Shown here piece after piece: positions 23,068 through 35,215 of a stretch of DNA of 64,000 nt. The notes under the pieces are model-generated. The model was given only the letters and a program-made list of their open reading frames with translations. It had not been told where the DNA came from and did not search any database. The DNA is taken from NCBI GenBank assembly GCA_023101725.1, contig JALJCO010007076.1:124001-188000 (forward strand). The letters are read 5' to 3'. The stretch comes from Atherinomorus stipes (taxonomy: Eukaryota; Chordata; Actinopteri; Atheriniformes; Atherinidae). Position numbers and translations under genes: made by a program. The number at the start of each line of letters is the position of its first letter. Positions within the stretch are counted from its first letter, which is position 1.

Positions 23068-23453
23068 TAGTCAGTCCGTCATTTTCTGTACTGCTTATTC
23101 AGTTCAGGGTCGTGGGAGCCTATCCCAGTTATTATTAGGCGAGAGGTGGGGTACACCCTGGACAGGTCACCAGTCCAGGTCCAACAGAATGAGACAGACA
23201 ACGACGCACCCTCACATTCATTCCTAGGGACAATGTAGAGTGATCAATTCACCTAACATGTATGTCTTTGGACGGTGGGAGGAAGCCGGAGTACCTGGAG
23301 AGAACCCACGCATACACTGGAAGAACATGCAAACTCCACACAGGAAGGCCATTGTTGAAATTGTTTGAATCCCCCTCCCCAGCCATGAATTGAACTAGCA
23401 ACCTTCTTATTGTGAGGCTGTGGTGCTAACCACCATGCCATCGTGCAGCCCAT
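23068..23453 (+). repeat. Dispersed teleost repeat ('GGGTCGTGGGAGCCTATCCC')
   Basis: Runs through CATTTTCTGTACTGCTTATT, GGTGGGGTACACCCTGGACA, GTATGTCTTTGGACGGTGGG, AACATGCAAACTCCACACAG and a closing GTGCTAACCACCATGCCATC. This ordered word set is a very common interspersed repeat in fish genomes. A shorter copy lies at 51062-51140. Family name not assigned. Confidence 0.75.
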
Positions 23454-26205
23454 TTGTATTATTCTAACTAAAACACATATCTTCTGTAAAACAGGCAAAT
23501 CTATCTCATTTAATCTCATTAAGTAACGCAAAGAATATTTCCACAGCTGCACAAAGGTGACGCACAATCATAGTCAATCATGTAGGCACTAATTGTACTT
23601 GAATCTCAAATGGGGATAGGCTATTTATGTAGAGCAACTCTCTCAATAAAAAGCACAAAAGTCTGCTAGCAGAAAAGTGGTCAAATCTGACCTGGAATTC
23701 TCCATGAATGCAGCAAACAAGATTTGTAATGGTTTTGAACTGTCACCCCGTGAAGGAGAGGGTTACGCAACTTGAGGTTTCAAGAAAACAGGATTTGACT
23801 GTTAATCGGGTTCATCTCGCTGCATCTCCTGCCAAACAGCAGCATGTCCCTCACAGCTCCGCGTGGATGACAGAATGCTACCATTTACAAGGTAGCAGGG
23901 AGAGAGGCTGGAGGTTGGGGTAACTGAGAACAGATGTAACTTCTGCCACGTACACATAAACCTTGTCACCCTGACTCATGTCCTCCTGTCAGACTACATT
24001 GTTGACTTCTTCCCGGCCATCTTTTTTTTAGAAAGAAGAAATCTACCAGTTCTCTTACATTTGTGCTGTGATTTTTTCCCCTCCAATGCTTTTTCTCTGC
24101 CCCCTACCCCCGCTCCTCATGTGCTAGTTTTAACAACAGGGTCACTGTGGCCCACTGGCGTCTCCTTGGTCCTCTACTGGACACAGACCACTCTGTCTGG
24201 GTGTGCGAGAGCCAAAGGGGGGCTTACATGACTCTCCACTCACAACACAGTTACAACAACCTGGGGAGACATAGGTAAGTTTTAAATGCCAGTCTTGTCT
24301 TTCCAGTGTAGCTCGTCTTTGTTCAAACACATGACTAGAGGCTGAACAATGTAAAAGTTGTCAAATGCATAACACTCTAAGGTGCTGTTTGAAGTGGATT
24401 TTCCCTCTTTGTCTCCCCCCTTTCATTCCCCCATCTGGCCACATCACATAAAAAGCAACACAATAGCCTTGTTGTGCTGGTAATATTGCTCAGGAGGTAA
24501 ATACAAGGTTTTGTTGTCATACCCCTCCCCCCATCTTGTCTGCTCTCCTCCTGGGAGTCTTAGAATCACCTCAGATTCAAACCGAAATCTGAACAATCGT
24601 TCCTTTATGAAACCTGTAATTCCTTGCCGTTCACAGTTAGATGCAGGAGTCAGACCCCTGACTGCAGGTCATGGGGGATATGGTCTTTGTGGCCTAAATT
24701 AAATGCATCCTGTTAGATTCTCTGAACTTTCTGTGTGGCTTTAAAGATTTTGGCTTTGATGACTGATGCATCTCACATGAGCACCATCGGACCTGAACAG
24801 CTTACATCTGACCTCGTTGACTCTCATGTGACTTTAAAGTGATGAGCCATAGAGTTTTAAATACCTTGGATTTGGTGACAGTTGGCTGAGGGAGAGAAGA
24901 GCCAAACTAATTCAGGTGTGCTTGACCACTAATTTAATTCATGTTCACCCTGAGAGGAGAAGCCAGCGTAGAAAATGATTCCAGCAGGATTTAAGAAGCC
25001 CTAATAAATATGTAATAAAAGCTGCAAAAGGCCAATTCAACAAAAACATGAGCAAGGTTGACCTTTTTTGTGTACTTGTGTCCTTGGACAACAAATTTCC
25101 ATTAGTTTTTCTAAATAATTTTCCAGGAAATCCTTGCCTCCCTGTTCTTTGAACCATAAAAATTGACTTGTAACAATGAAGCAAGCGATAAAGGTGGAGG
25201 GTTGAGTGGCAACAGAGCTGCAGCTGCAAATGGTGTTAGATGCATCGGCAGCACACCTGCAAGATCAGATATTAGTTGTCAATCAATACCCTAGAAAGCT
25301 GCAAATGAGCCTGAGGGAGCAAAGCGCGACTTAAACAGCTGATGGCAATGAGCTAATCCAAGGAATGACCTACTGTGTCTGATCCCCCCTTGTTAAAGGA
25401 AAATTCAACATACAGGGTTTTTTGTGTGTAGGTTGCTCAACACAACCCAAAAATAGTCAAATCCTCTTTAAACTGTATTTTTGTTTACATTAACATCAAT
25501 ATCTCCTTAGTTATCCCAACAATACGATATGCAAATTAAGTGGCTACTGTAATTGGATGCATGCACATGCATGCATCGGTCAGTTGCATACAGTATCATT
25601 CTTTATTAAATGTAGGTGGAAATGTGATGTTGACTAGAAGGAATATAAACTTCTGCAGTTCTGCAGACCCCAACATCTGTAAGAGAGGAGCGATGCAGTG
25701 GTAAGAAGATAAAAAAAAGGACATGGAGGGGGGGGCAAAACAAGGTCAATGAGCTGCATATGTATTTAGTTACAATAAACTGCACATTAATGAGAAGTAA
25801 GGTACATAGCTTCAGGTTGTGAAGGCTTCCTTGAAGATGGGCAAAATCTACCAAGTTGTAAGACCCCCTTAAGTGGTCCCCTTAAGAAAAAAGAAAAGAC
25901 CAAGCATTGTGCACTGATGAATGCTGGGAAGCTGAAGTCTCGTGAAATCCTTTTTTCCTTTTTTCAGCCTTGAAAAAGACACTACCAGAACAAAAGATGG
26001 CATGCAGAAAAAGAAGAAAAAGAAGAAAAAGAAGATTTCCCAAACATAACACCTTGAAATCTCAGGTCAAGATCACAGACTGCATAAATGATAGACTAAA
26101 ACATCGTCGTCAGGTTTGAAGCTGATGCAAAAATTGGTAAAAACACAATACCACCAATATATACTGATCCAAAACATCTCTAGTTCCAGTAGATTTACCT
26201 TAAAA
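23454..26205. other. Unassigned intergenic sequence
   Basis: No supportable gene. Contains a palindromic TGCATGCACATGCATGCA near 25557 and an AAGAAGAAAAAG tract near 26011-26034. Confidence 0.5.
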
Positions 26206-26320
26206 CAGTGGTTCCCAAACTGTGGGGCCAGCCCCCAGGAGGGGCTCAGGGCTATGTTCGGGGGGCCCAGGCAGGCTAAAAAGTATAGTTTTTGCACTTC
26301 TAACAAAAAATGAGCATATT
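26206..26320 (+). mobile_element. hAT-like MITE end fragment
   Basis: Starts CAGTGGTTCCCAAACTGTGG, a common hAT MITE terminus in fish, followed by a G-rich part. No matching right end seen, so a truncated copy. Confidence 0.45.
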
Positions 26321-26535
26321 TTTTAAAGTACTAATGAACAAATGATGATGAACTCCTCCTAAAGCAGTGTATTTTTTCATGCATCTCATGGTAAATGTTT
26401 GGGTGCAGGTGGTAGCAGTGGTGGGATGGGGGGCTTGACTTTATAATTGGCAATGAAAAGGGGCCCTGCAGAAAATGCCTTAAAACAACATTAACTTCTC
26501 TTAGTGAGTCACTCTGTTTCCAAATAGTTCTTAGC

Positions 26536-26690
26536 ATGTATCAAAGCACAATAGGAACTAATACAAAACTAAAATTACTGCAATATAACTGGTTGAGGCA
26601 AATATATACTCCAGAAAAACTTACCTGTTATAATAAAGCCACACCTGATAACTGTACAAAATTTACAAGTAAAAATACCACTATATATGG
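26536..26690 (+). pseudogene. Possible L1-clade ORF2 C-terminal fragment
   Basis: Translation TKLKLLQYNWLRQIYTPEKL followed by CYNKATPDNCTKF resembles the conserved 'LLQYxWLxRTYxTPxKLxxYN...PDxCxKC' block near the end of L1-type ORF2 proteins. The expected downstream zinc-knuckle and GTLFHCxW block is not seen; the sequence passes into A-rich low complexity. Confidence 0.5.
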
Positions 26691-26694
26691 AATG

Positions 26695-26918
26695 GATTTA
26701 AATAAAAAAGAAATAGAAAAGAGAGAAAAGAAAAAAAAAAAATTTTAAAGGGAAAAACCTCACTAGATACAAGTTATTAGATTTATATTTACAAAAAAAA
26801 AAAATTAAATTTTTTTTTTAATATAAAAAATAAAAAAAAAAAGAATGAATAAAAGGAAAAAAGAAAAAAAAAAAGGAAAGGGGATATAAAAATATAAAAA
26901 ATCTATATTAAAAAAAAA

Positions 26919-26949
<31 letters not shown>

Positions 26950-28800
26950 CAAAAAAATAGAAAAAAAATTATGTAGAGAGAGAAAAAAAAAAAAAAAATA
27001 GAAAAAGAAAATAGGCTCTTTCAAAAGAATATAAAAATTTGAGATGGTATAAGATCTTTTTATCTATTAAAAAAAAAAAAAAAAACAAAAAAAAATGGAA
27101 ACTTTTTCCCAAAAAAAAAAGGAAAAAATCGGGTTATATGTATTTTTTAGTATTTTTTTTTGTTGTTGTTTTTTTCTTCTAAAAAAAAAAAAAAAATGAT
27201 GAAAACCGTGGGGTAATAATGAGACCCCCTAGTGAAAATTTTAGAGGTTGAGGGGGAGAAAAGATGTTAAATTATTAACTTAAATTAAAGAAAGGAAATA
27301 AAAAAATTAAAGGAAAAAAAAAAATTCATTAAATGAAATAATTTATTATTTATTATTGCAATAAAAAAAAAAAATAAAAAATTTTTTTTTTATTAATATT
27401 AATGACCCTCATCAAAAAAAAAAAAAAAAAAGAAAAAATAAAAAAAAAATAAAAAAGAAAAAAAAAAAAAAAACAAAAAATAAAAATATAAAATTATTGA
27501 AACATATAATTAACAATCAAATGAACTTAAATTCTGTTCATTCTTTATAAGATTTTCTATAATGTGACTTCCTGGGTAATCTAAAAAAATTAAATTAAAT
27601 GAAAGGAAATGAATATGAAAATCTAAAACCTACTAATAACTTAATGCTGAAGAGTAAGTAAGAATAGATGAGAGAAATGAACTGAAAGAGAAGATCAAAG
27701 AAACTAAAAAGAAAAGAAGAAAAGGGAAAAATAGAAAAGAATCAAAAAAAAGTATAATTAATAAAAGTCCCTAGATACCTTGACCTAAAAGAAAGTAGAA
27801 TGAAAAGAATAGAAAAAACCAGACAAAACAAACAAGAAAATGAGAGAATATGGTGGAAGAGGAAAAGAAAAAAAAAAAAAAAAAAGGGAAGAGCTCCAGG
27901 AAGAGATCAGAGAATGTTCAACAAAGAACATCACTGAAGCCCTCTCCCTGGAGGGGGCAACAGGGGAGGGTTAATCAAAAGCAGCCCCTTAGAACAAAAC
28001 AAAAAAAAAGCAATCAGGTATAAAAAGAAAAAAAAAAAAAAACAAACTGAGAAAAAAGAAATTAAGGAATGATGAGATAAGATAAAATTTAGGATTAAAC
28101 TTTAAAAGAAAATGAAAAAAATCTGTGTATAAAAAACCCCTAATATCACCCACAGAGAAAAAAGGGGAGGAAAAATGGATGGGGGGATTTTTTTAAGGGG
28201 GGGGAAAAAGAGGGGGAGATAAGGAAAGATGAAGGGAAAAAAAAAGAAAGATCCGAAGAAAAAACCTATCCAGAGGAAAAATCTCCAGAGTGGGGAGGAG
28301 GTAAAACTTAAAAAAAGAATAACAACATCAAAAAAGAAAATAACAAACAAAGGAGTGAGAAAAAAACAAAGAAGTGACTTTAAATAAACGGCAGACACAA
28401 CAAACCAAACCAAGTGACTAACTAAAAAGAAATGAAAATGCTGAACAAAAATAAAATACCACTACCGACTGAACTGAAAACTAAAAAAATGGAAAAGGAA
28501 AAAAAAAAAATGGAAAAGTCCAAAATCAGAAAAAAAATCATATAAAAAGAAAAATAGATAGTAAAGGACTGAAAAGGGTAATAATAAAAAAGACTAAATA
28601 ATTATTTAAATTTCATATATAATTTTTCTTTATAATTTTTCAATAAATTTTTTATTTAATATATATTGAGAGTATAAAGATAAGGTAAATAATAGAAATA
28701 TGATTAAACAATGAAGTATTGAAAAATAGAGGAATTAAGAAAAGTTTAATACTTTATAGAGTTAAAAATTTAATTTCTTTTCCTTATTAAGTTCCATAAT
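26695..28800. repeat. A-rich low-complexity region, about 2.1 kb
   Basis: Mostly A on the plus strand with scattered G and T, many A runs of 8-20 nt and short T runs, without a repeat unit. Flanked by an L1-like fragment and an L2-like tail. May be degenerate poly-A material or badly resolved consensus. No coding content. Confidence 0.85.
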
Positions 28801-28834
28801 TTTGTTCTTTTGCACATTTACTCCTATCTCCCCC

Positions 28835-29205
28835 CCACTCGCCAGCCTGGTGCTTCAGATCGATCAACTTCTTCTGGAGATACTGAGGTCTCAGCAGAGG
28901 CTAAAAGGGGGCACAGCATCTGCAGTCGCTGCTCCAAAGATTTTGAACTTTTTACCGCTGCACATCAGAAACCCCATCACTGTCCCTTTCTAAAACCCAT
29001 CTGTAAACCCAGTTTTAAACCCATGGGACTCCTGTTTTATTGCTCTTATCGTCCATTTTACTGTTTTTTCTCGCATTGTACTTTTATTGTATTTTGCGTT
29101 AGTCTGTTTTTATAGTTTTAGTTGTTTTATAATTGTTTTATGTTTTGTGGTCAGCACTGTGTTTCAGCTGTTGTGTTATAGTGCTTTATAAATGAAATTG
29201 AGTTG
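28835..29205 (+). pseudogene. L2-like LINE 3' end fragment
   Basis: Translation AVAAPKILNFLPLHIRNPIT, cut by a stop after VPF, matches the '(V/A)APKLWNxLPLxIR' tail of L2-group RT proteins. The 3' end reads TGCTTTATAAATGAAATTGA, typical of such LINE tails. Only the last part of the element is present. Confidence 0.65.
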
Positions 29206-29745
29206 GGTTGAAGGTGTTTCACTTCTCATCTGACAGGTTTCTTCAGATCTAACCAGCTGACGGGGAGTTTATACACCAGCATAAAAGCATCACAAACCAA
29301 TAATTACTATCAAATGAATGGAAAAATACTTATTTGATCCCCTGAGTAATAAAGAAAATAACACTGACATTAAGAAGTTAACTGAAGCCAAGAGAGAGCA
29401 GTAAAGAAGTGTTAGGACAAGACTGTGCAGAAACTGGCAACCGGATGCCATCTGGATTTGCAACAAAGTTAACTGGAACTTGGATATCAGAAATGAGAGC
29501 ATCTTGGCTTCTGCACCACTGGTTCAAATAGAAAATGGCAGCATTATGAGTCAAAGAGCAACCTAGTGAGGGGGTATATGGCACTGACATGGCCATCAAT
29601 GCTGCTAGGTGTTCTAACCAAACCCTGACCTGTAAAGAGGAAGATTTTTAAAAAGTTCAAAATGTATGTTTATGATAAAGAAAAGAGGACTATTGTCCTT
29701 TAAGCCAAGCAGAAAAGGTTCCAGCTCTGGTCTTAGTGAAGATGA
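29206..29745. other. Unassigned, starts with a possible dispersed repeat
   Basis: GGTGTTTCACTTCTCATCTG and AGGTTTCTTCAGATCTAACC at 29213-29260 are words seen in a common fish repeat, but I cannot define an element. No gene. Confidence 0.35.
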
Positions 29746-29753
29746 CTCTGGAG

Positions 29754-29956
29754 AAGGGGTGGCCAAGTCCAGTCCATTTTGGTTGTGTCCCTTCTCCAAC
29801 ACACCTGAATCAAATGAATGGCTCGTTACCAGGCCTCCACAGAGCTGAATGACATGTGTATAAAGTAATTAGCCATTTGATTCAGGTGTGTTGGAGAGGG
29901 TACGTGCTAAGAATTGTAAGATTGTAGCTCTTGAGGACCAGACTTGGGCACCTCTG
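29754..29956. mobile_element. hAT-type MITE, 203 bp
   Basis: Ends AAGGGGTGGCCAAGTCCAGT and GACTTGGGCACCTCTG form an imperfect inverted repeat. Inner arms CTCCAACACACCTGAATCAA and TTGATTCAGGTGTGTTGGAG are also inverted. Flanked by CTCTGGAG (29746-29753) and CTCTAGAG (29957-29964), an 8-bp target duplication with one change. Related pieces lie at 45000-45090 and 55545-55800. Confidence 0.85.
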
Positions 29957-29964
29957 CTCTAGAG

Positions 29965-30949
29965 AGTAAATAGAGAGAGAAAAAAGTAGTGGAATCCCCA
30001 AACAATGCTTTGAACAAGGATTTTTGTGACTATGATACAATTATACTGAAATCAAACACTTACAAAAGTTCAAAATACCTCCCCCCATAATCCTGCATTG
30101 GACTAATAGAGAATATTACCTTTTCACCATCTTTGTAAATATGTAGTGAATTTCTCATTTTTATGTCCCTTAAGAGGGTCTGGATGGCGAAGGAAAGATG
30201 CGATGAAAAACGAGGGCTCTCTCCTCCTTGTCAGCCCTGCTCCCACTACCATTATTTCAGATGACAATGCGTCCACGTTACAAGAATTTGTCCTGTATAA
30301 CCTGATGAAAGAAGCAGGATGTTGCTGATGCTCATAGGTTCTTTCAACCAAGCCCCGCCCTGCGCCCCAGCTAATGACAAAAGACTGCTGCCTGCTCCAA
30401 CTGATTAACCAAACAAATGCTACCATTGGCACAAAACATGTCTGTAAATGCACGTGGGCATTCCTAAAATGCTTGCCTGTTTATATGGTAGAGGGTTCAG
30501 AGGGGTTCATGCATTTGTGTGTGTGAGAGAGACTGAGGGCAAATGTGCTGTATGGACGCTGCCAATGAATGGCCTGCATGAACCCGGTGACTGAATTGTG
30601 CTTTTCTCTTGACTTGTAATGGCACTGACTGTATGTGCGGCATGTATATAGAGGATTCTGTGATTGGTTGGGCAGCATGGAGTAGGAAGTAGAAAGCATC
30701 CTCTTCTGTATAGTAATGATAGCTATACCCATGGGCCATAGTGAACATCAACAAAAGAAATCCCCCCCATCTGATTTAGGTATTGGGTCACTGCAACTTC
30801 GCATTTGTATCATGAAAAACCCCTCAGATCCACAGCAGCCTTCATCGTTACTGATCGCTTAACTAATTGCAGTCCCCTGTGTCATTATGTAAACTGTATC
30901 TTTGTTCCAGTGCATCTTCAGGGTTCGGGCTGGGACAATGCTGGGAAAA
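29965..30949. other. Unassigned intergenic sequence
   Basis: ORFs of up to 109 codons on the minus strand show no domain signature. No repeat recognised. Confidence 0.45.
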
Positions 30950-31545
30950 TAAGTGATATTGAGAAGAACATTTAACAACTTATTAGATTAACTGGCAACA
31001 AGTCAGTAACATTACCGGGAATGAAAAGAGCAATTTCTAGTGGTAGAGTCTCAGAAAGGTTCAGCAATCTGCAGAAAACATGACAACAAACTGTGAGGCA
31101 TTTTCACAAGAATTATCATCAACATAAAAGTGGGCAGAATTTGAATTTTCCATCATTTATGAGAATCTTGATATGAAATTTGAAGCACTGCACTGAGGAC
31201 AGGCATGATTATGTCACTCAAATGACAGCATGGAGACTTCTAAAATCACTGTAAATGCAGCTCATACTGCCATCCACAAATAAAGGTTGAAGCTCTTGTA
31301 GGAAAAGAAGAAGCCATTGTATAAACATGATCCAAAAAATACCAATGTGGAAGACTTGCTCAGAAAGATCAACTAAAAAGATGCCATGTCCTCTGGACAA
31401 ACGAGGAAAGTGGCCATTTTACTTGTTATTAGTGCATATTGTCAAAAGTCTGCATCTCTGATGGTACAGGTTTGCATTAGCAACATGCACATCTGGAAAG
31501 AAACCATCAATGCTGAAAGGTGTAAAGAAGTTTTAGAGTTACTCT
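30950..31545 (+). pseudogene. Tc1-like transposon remnant
   Basis: Nucleotide words in transposon order: AACTGGCAACAAGTCAGTAA (30990-31009), GCATGATTATGTCACTC, CTGCCATCCACAAATAAAGG, GAAGAAGCCATTGTATAAAC, ATGATCCAAAAAATACC, CAAAAGTCTGCATCTCTGAT, CACATCTGGAAAGAAACC and CATCAATGCTGAAAGGTGTA. They follow the layout of an abundant fish Tc1 family. No frame is open for long and the C-terminal half is missing, so it is a highly decayed, deleted copy. Assignment comes from pattern recognition, not a search. Confidence 0.7.
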
Positions 31546-33537
31546 CTTTTAGGAAAAAAGGGGTGTGGAATATAAAATAAGGATTAACATGCTTCTGACA
31601 TGTTTTCTTTTTTACCTTTTCTTGAAAATAGATTTTGAAACAGATTTTGTTCTACATTTATCTCCACCACTTTCACACTTTCAAATGCAACTACAGCAGC
31701 ATTATACAATTAAAAAGTTGTCACACTAGGAGCAACAAACAAGAGAGAGATGAAGATTCTGAGGTTAGATGGAAAAACAGTGCAAGAAAATAAAAACAGT
31801 TGATGTGAAAGTGGGAGATTTAAAAGAAGCTGCAAGGGATAAAAGATCTTATTGCTGAAGTGTGTATGATGCACAGTTGTGAACATACACAGAGACAAAT
31901 GCAAAATTGTCGCCCCAAACAAAGACTTTTCACCTTGACATGAGCATGAAGAGCATCTAAATAAAACAAGATAGCCGTCATCATTCTCCATCTTTCACTA
32001 TTCTTTTCTATTTGCAGTGTGTGACGCCATTTCCTTATGTAACCATGACACTGACGTACAGTGCTGGAATGTAACTTTTTATTTGTACTTTCAAGGCGCA
32101 AGGCTGATGTAATTCAGTATTTTCATTGAAGTCAGTGAGTCAATGAAAAGCAACAGATAAAAGAAAACTGTGTGAGAAGCATATTTTCACTTGTGGAAAC
32201 GCTTAAATAAAATGCAGTTGTTTGGGACAAGTGGTGAACAAGCAGAGTATTTTTTTATTAAAATGGTGGCGCAAACACAAATTGTTCTGTGGATCCGAGG
32301 TCTGTTGGGTCTTAAAAATGAAGTGTATTTTCATTTCACTTGGCTTCTTATTTTAAAACAAACTTACCTGCACAAGTATAAATAGATTAGATTGGGTGTT
32401 GTGAAAATCGGGAGTGCAAGGAGAACAGCATTTCACTGAGTGGATCTTATCAGAAATTAAGTACCGTTCTGTCTCAATATCTAAATTGATCTATTTATCA
32501 TTGATCCATTGCCTAAAATGATAAGTTGCGCAATGCAAGCCCATTTTTATTTTAAATTAGGATGATCAAACTAAGCTGACATCTGGCTGCAGGAGCCTCA
32601 GGAGCACCTGCAGTGTGGTTGAACATCTGTTTTCTTTGCCGTTTGGGCGTTCTCCAGCTTCTGCGCTGGGGAGATGAACACTGCTCTTGAACAGTCATAG
32701 ATGGAACGCCCAGGCAGTATTGAAAGTAAATTATGCTTGCAGAGTGTTTAAATAGGACTGTTGCCCAAGAGCCATACAAGGAGGCCCAAAGTATCAGGGT
32801 TCATAGCGCCAGAAGATGAAGTGAAAGGACCCAAATGCAGGACACGCAGGTGAGGATGATGAATTGATTGGTAACACAAGTGACTGTAATGGTAAAAAAC
32901 TGAAGCACAGAGAACAAGCAGGAATGGCATAAAGATGTGATTTGAAAAATTAACCAACAAGGGACAATTGGAACCAAGACTCTGTAGCCTACATGGCAAA
33001 TTCATGATGAAATGAGCAGCAGGTGAGGTATTCAACAAAAAAAAACCCCCAGGTGTGACAAGGAACCGATTCCTGAACTAGACAGAAACAGAAGGGAATA
33101 AAACAGATAAGAAAAAAAGAAAAGAAAAAAGAAAAAAAAGAAAAAAAAAAAATATGACACAGAGGGGTCTGATGCTGCTACTGGTCCTTGACATGAGTCT
33201 GGCGTATGAGACCTCAAATCTATTCTTCCTTTCATTTAGATTTTCTCAACAGTGTTTTCATGCAAATGACCTGGATTCTTCAGTGTGTGATGGTTTTATT
33301 CCTCTCGTTAATCCCATGACAGCATTGTCGTCAACACTCCAGTTCACATGCACCTGTTCTATACACATGTGGATTCAGTCAGACTTTGCTGATTTTGTAC
33401 TAGAAATGCTGACTGCATGAAGCGTGCTAAACATCTGCCAAGCTGATATGGACAGATGCATATTCAGCTTTGCCATGTCATGTACACAGTGGAAAACGTC
33501 AATAAAGAAACACCACAGGTTACCCTAGAAAAGGTAA

Positions 33538-33540
<3 letters not shown>
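31546..33540. other. Unassigned intergenic sequence
   Basis: No gene. An A/G-rich tract lies at 33108-33153. Confidence 0.5.

Positions 33541-33591
<51 letters not shown>
33541..33591. repeat. (AT)n microsatellite
   Basis: About 20 uninterrupted AT units followed by GTATATATA, abutting the left TIR of the MITE at 33592. Confidence 0.95.
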
Positions 33592-33593
<2 letters not shown>

Positions 33594-34080
33594 GTTGCCC
33601 TCAAAATTATTCATACCCTCCAATTAAAGAAGGAAAAATCAGCTGTCAGTGAAATCAGTTGGAATAGACAAAAGTAATAATAAATTAAAATTCTGTGAAA
33701 ATCATGATACTGATTTTGAATTGTGGTTCGAAAAAAAAATATTAAAAACAAACAAAAATAAAACATGTAAACAAGCATAATGGGGCTCCCAAACTAAAAT
33801 TTTGTTGAGTGACACTTTGAGGCAATCAGTCCAAATAGATGTTTTCTCATGTTCAAAGACTTCTGCACCTGTTGACAGTTATTTTGGTCCACTGTTCATG
33901 GGAAAGGGGCTCTAATGTGTCTGGAACAGCTTTGTTGGGTTGTTGTTTTTTTTTACTAATTATTTTCAACCACAATTCAAAAGCAATATTATATTTCACT
34001 AAATTGTAATTTTGTAAATTCTGTTTATGATTTTGTTTACAGTAGTTTCTTGTTATTTGAAGTACTATTGTAAATTTAAA

Positions 34081-34085
<5 letters not shown>
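33592..34085. mobile_element. Tc1/mariner MITE 'TTATTCATACCCTCC', copy 2, right end lost
   Basis: Left TIR CAGTTGCCCTCAAAATTATT then CATACCCTCCAATTAAAG after TA. Interior follows copies 1 and 3 (AACAAGCATAATGGGGCTCC, ATTTTCAACCACAATTCAAA). The right TIR is absent: sequence passes from TGTAAATTTAAACTTT into (TA)n. Confidence 0.85.

Positions 34086-34117
<32 letters not shown>
34085..34117. repeat. (TA)n microsatellite
   Basis: About 16 TA units between the truncated MITE copy and the next element. Confidence 0.95.
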
Positions 34118-34120
<3 letters not shown>

Positions 34121-34501
34121 GGGAGGAACAATACAAAAAATTCACAGTTTGGTTTGATTCGATACTTCAGTCTCATGGTTTTTCTCAATATTTTTTTGCT
34201 ACAAACAAAACAAAACAAACAAAAAAAACATTTTTATGCGTTTTTTAACTTAATGTTCTTTTGGCCACAACTGCTTACCATACTTACAATGAAAACCACA
34301 GTAGTTTCATATGTCAAATATGAATGTAGCAGGCCGCAGATCAACTGAGTTTTCAACACAGAGGTCATCATCAGAACACAAGTTGATAAAATAAACAAAA
34401 AAAATCGGTATTGTTTGATATTCGATACATGTTGGCCATGGTTTGGTACACACCCATACAGTTTGGTTCGATATGAATACATGTATTGTTTTGTTGCACC
34501 C
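34118..34501 (-). mobile_element. MITE 'GGGTGCAACAATAC', copy 1
   Basis: Right end GTATTGTTTTGTTGCACCC is the inverse of the left end of the 38714-39019 copy. Shared interior words on the minus strand: TGTGTTGAAAACTCAGT, ATTTTATCAACTT and GTAAGTATGG. Left end GGAGGAACAATAC is a decayed inverse. No coding capacity. hAT type is likely but not shown by a target duplication. Confidence 0.75.
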
Positions 34502-34524
34502 AATATATATATCAACCCCTAAAC

Positions 34525-34527
34525 ATA

Positions 34528-34575
<48 letters not shown>

Positions 34576-34608
34576 TATATATATGTACATATATACATAC
34601 ATATATAT
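34525..34608. repeat. (TA)n/(GTACAT) compound microsatellite
   Basis: TATATA runs interrupted by GTATAT, GTACAT and ACATAC, after CCCTAAACA. Confidence 0.9.
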
Positions 34609-34646
34609 GTAAACTCATTGTATGCTTCCCAGCTTCCCTTCCTTCC

Positions 34647-35215
34647 ATAGACTGTGTAATATCAGTGCATAGACCATCATGATGTCACCTGTAGGTTTCT
34701 GATTTCCACCATCACCATCTTGGCAGCATCATTTGCTCGACACTCCTGGAAAAAACAAAAAAGGAGGCAGAGGTGGAGCAGAGAGCACCTGCGAGTGTGG
34801 GGGTAAATGATTGACACCCAACAAACTCTGAGCTAACCGAGCTAACCTTGAGCTTACAGGAGCGAATGGAGGTAGCAAGCATGAAGCAAGCCACTAGCCA
34901 CCAGTGCCAGGTCTGACAGTCGACCTGTTGCCTGTCAATCAAAAGGACACGCCCTTAATTGTACATCATTTCAAGATTAAATAACATCGAAACAAATTAG
35001 TTATTGAAATATTTTGCTGCTGGCATGAAGGTAAACTTGACCTATTAAACCTATAATGATTTTTGAACCAGGCTGTAAACATTTTTCCTTCTGCTGTGAA
35101 GTTTATGGAGCTTCCGGAGCAAGCCCCTAGTGGATGAGGGGTGAACTGCAGTTTTTAGCACTTCTGCATAAGCTTCACTTTTCACTGCTGGAGTTTGCCA
35201 CTGGCTTCCTTCACA
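34647..35215 (+). repeat. 'CATAGACTGT' repeat, copy 2
   Basis: Starts CATAGACTGTGTAATATC and continues through CTGAGCTAACCGAGCTAACC, CCTGTCAATCAAAAGGACAC, ACTTGACCTATTAAACCTA, GAACCAGGCTGTAAACATTT and AGCCCCTAGTGGATGAGG. Collinear with copy 3 (53148-53800) and with the reverse complement of copy 1. Confidence 0.8.

Noticed and set aside
25555..25582. TGCATGCA-rich palindrome as a regulatory site
   Set aside because: Short, imperfect and of a type common by chance; no context supports a function.
30124..30453. 109-codon minus-strand ORF
   Set aside because: No domain, no splice context, no similarity I recognise; length is within what AT-poor random sequence gives.
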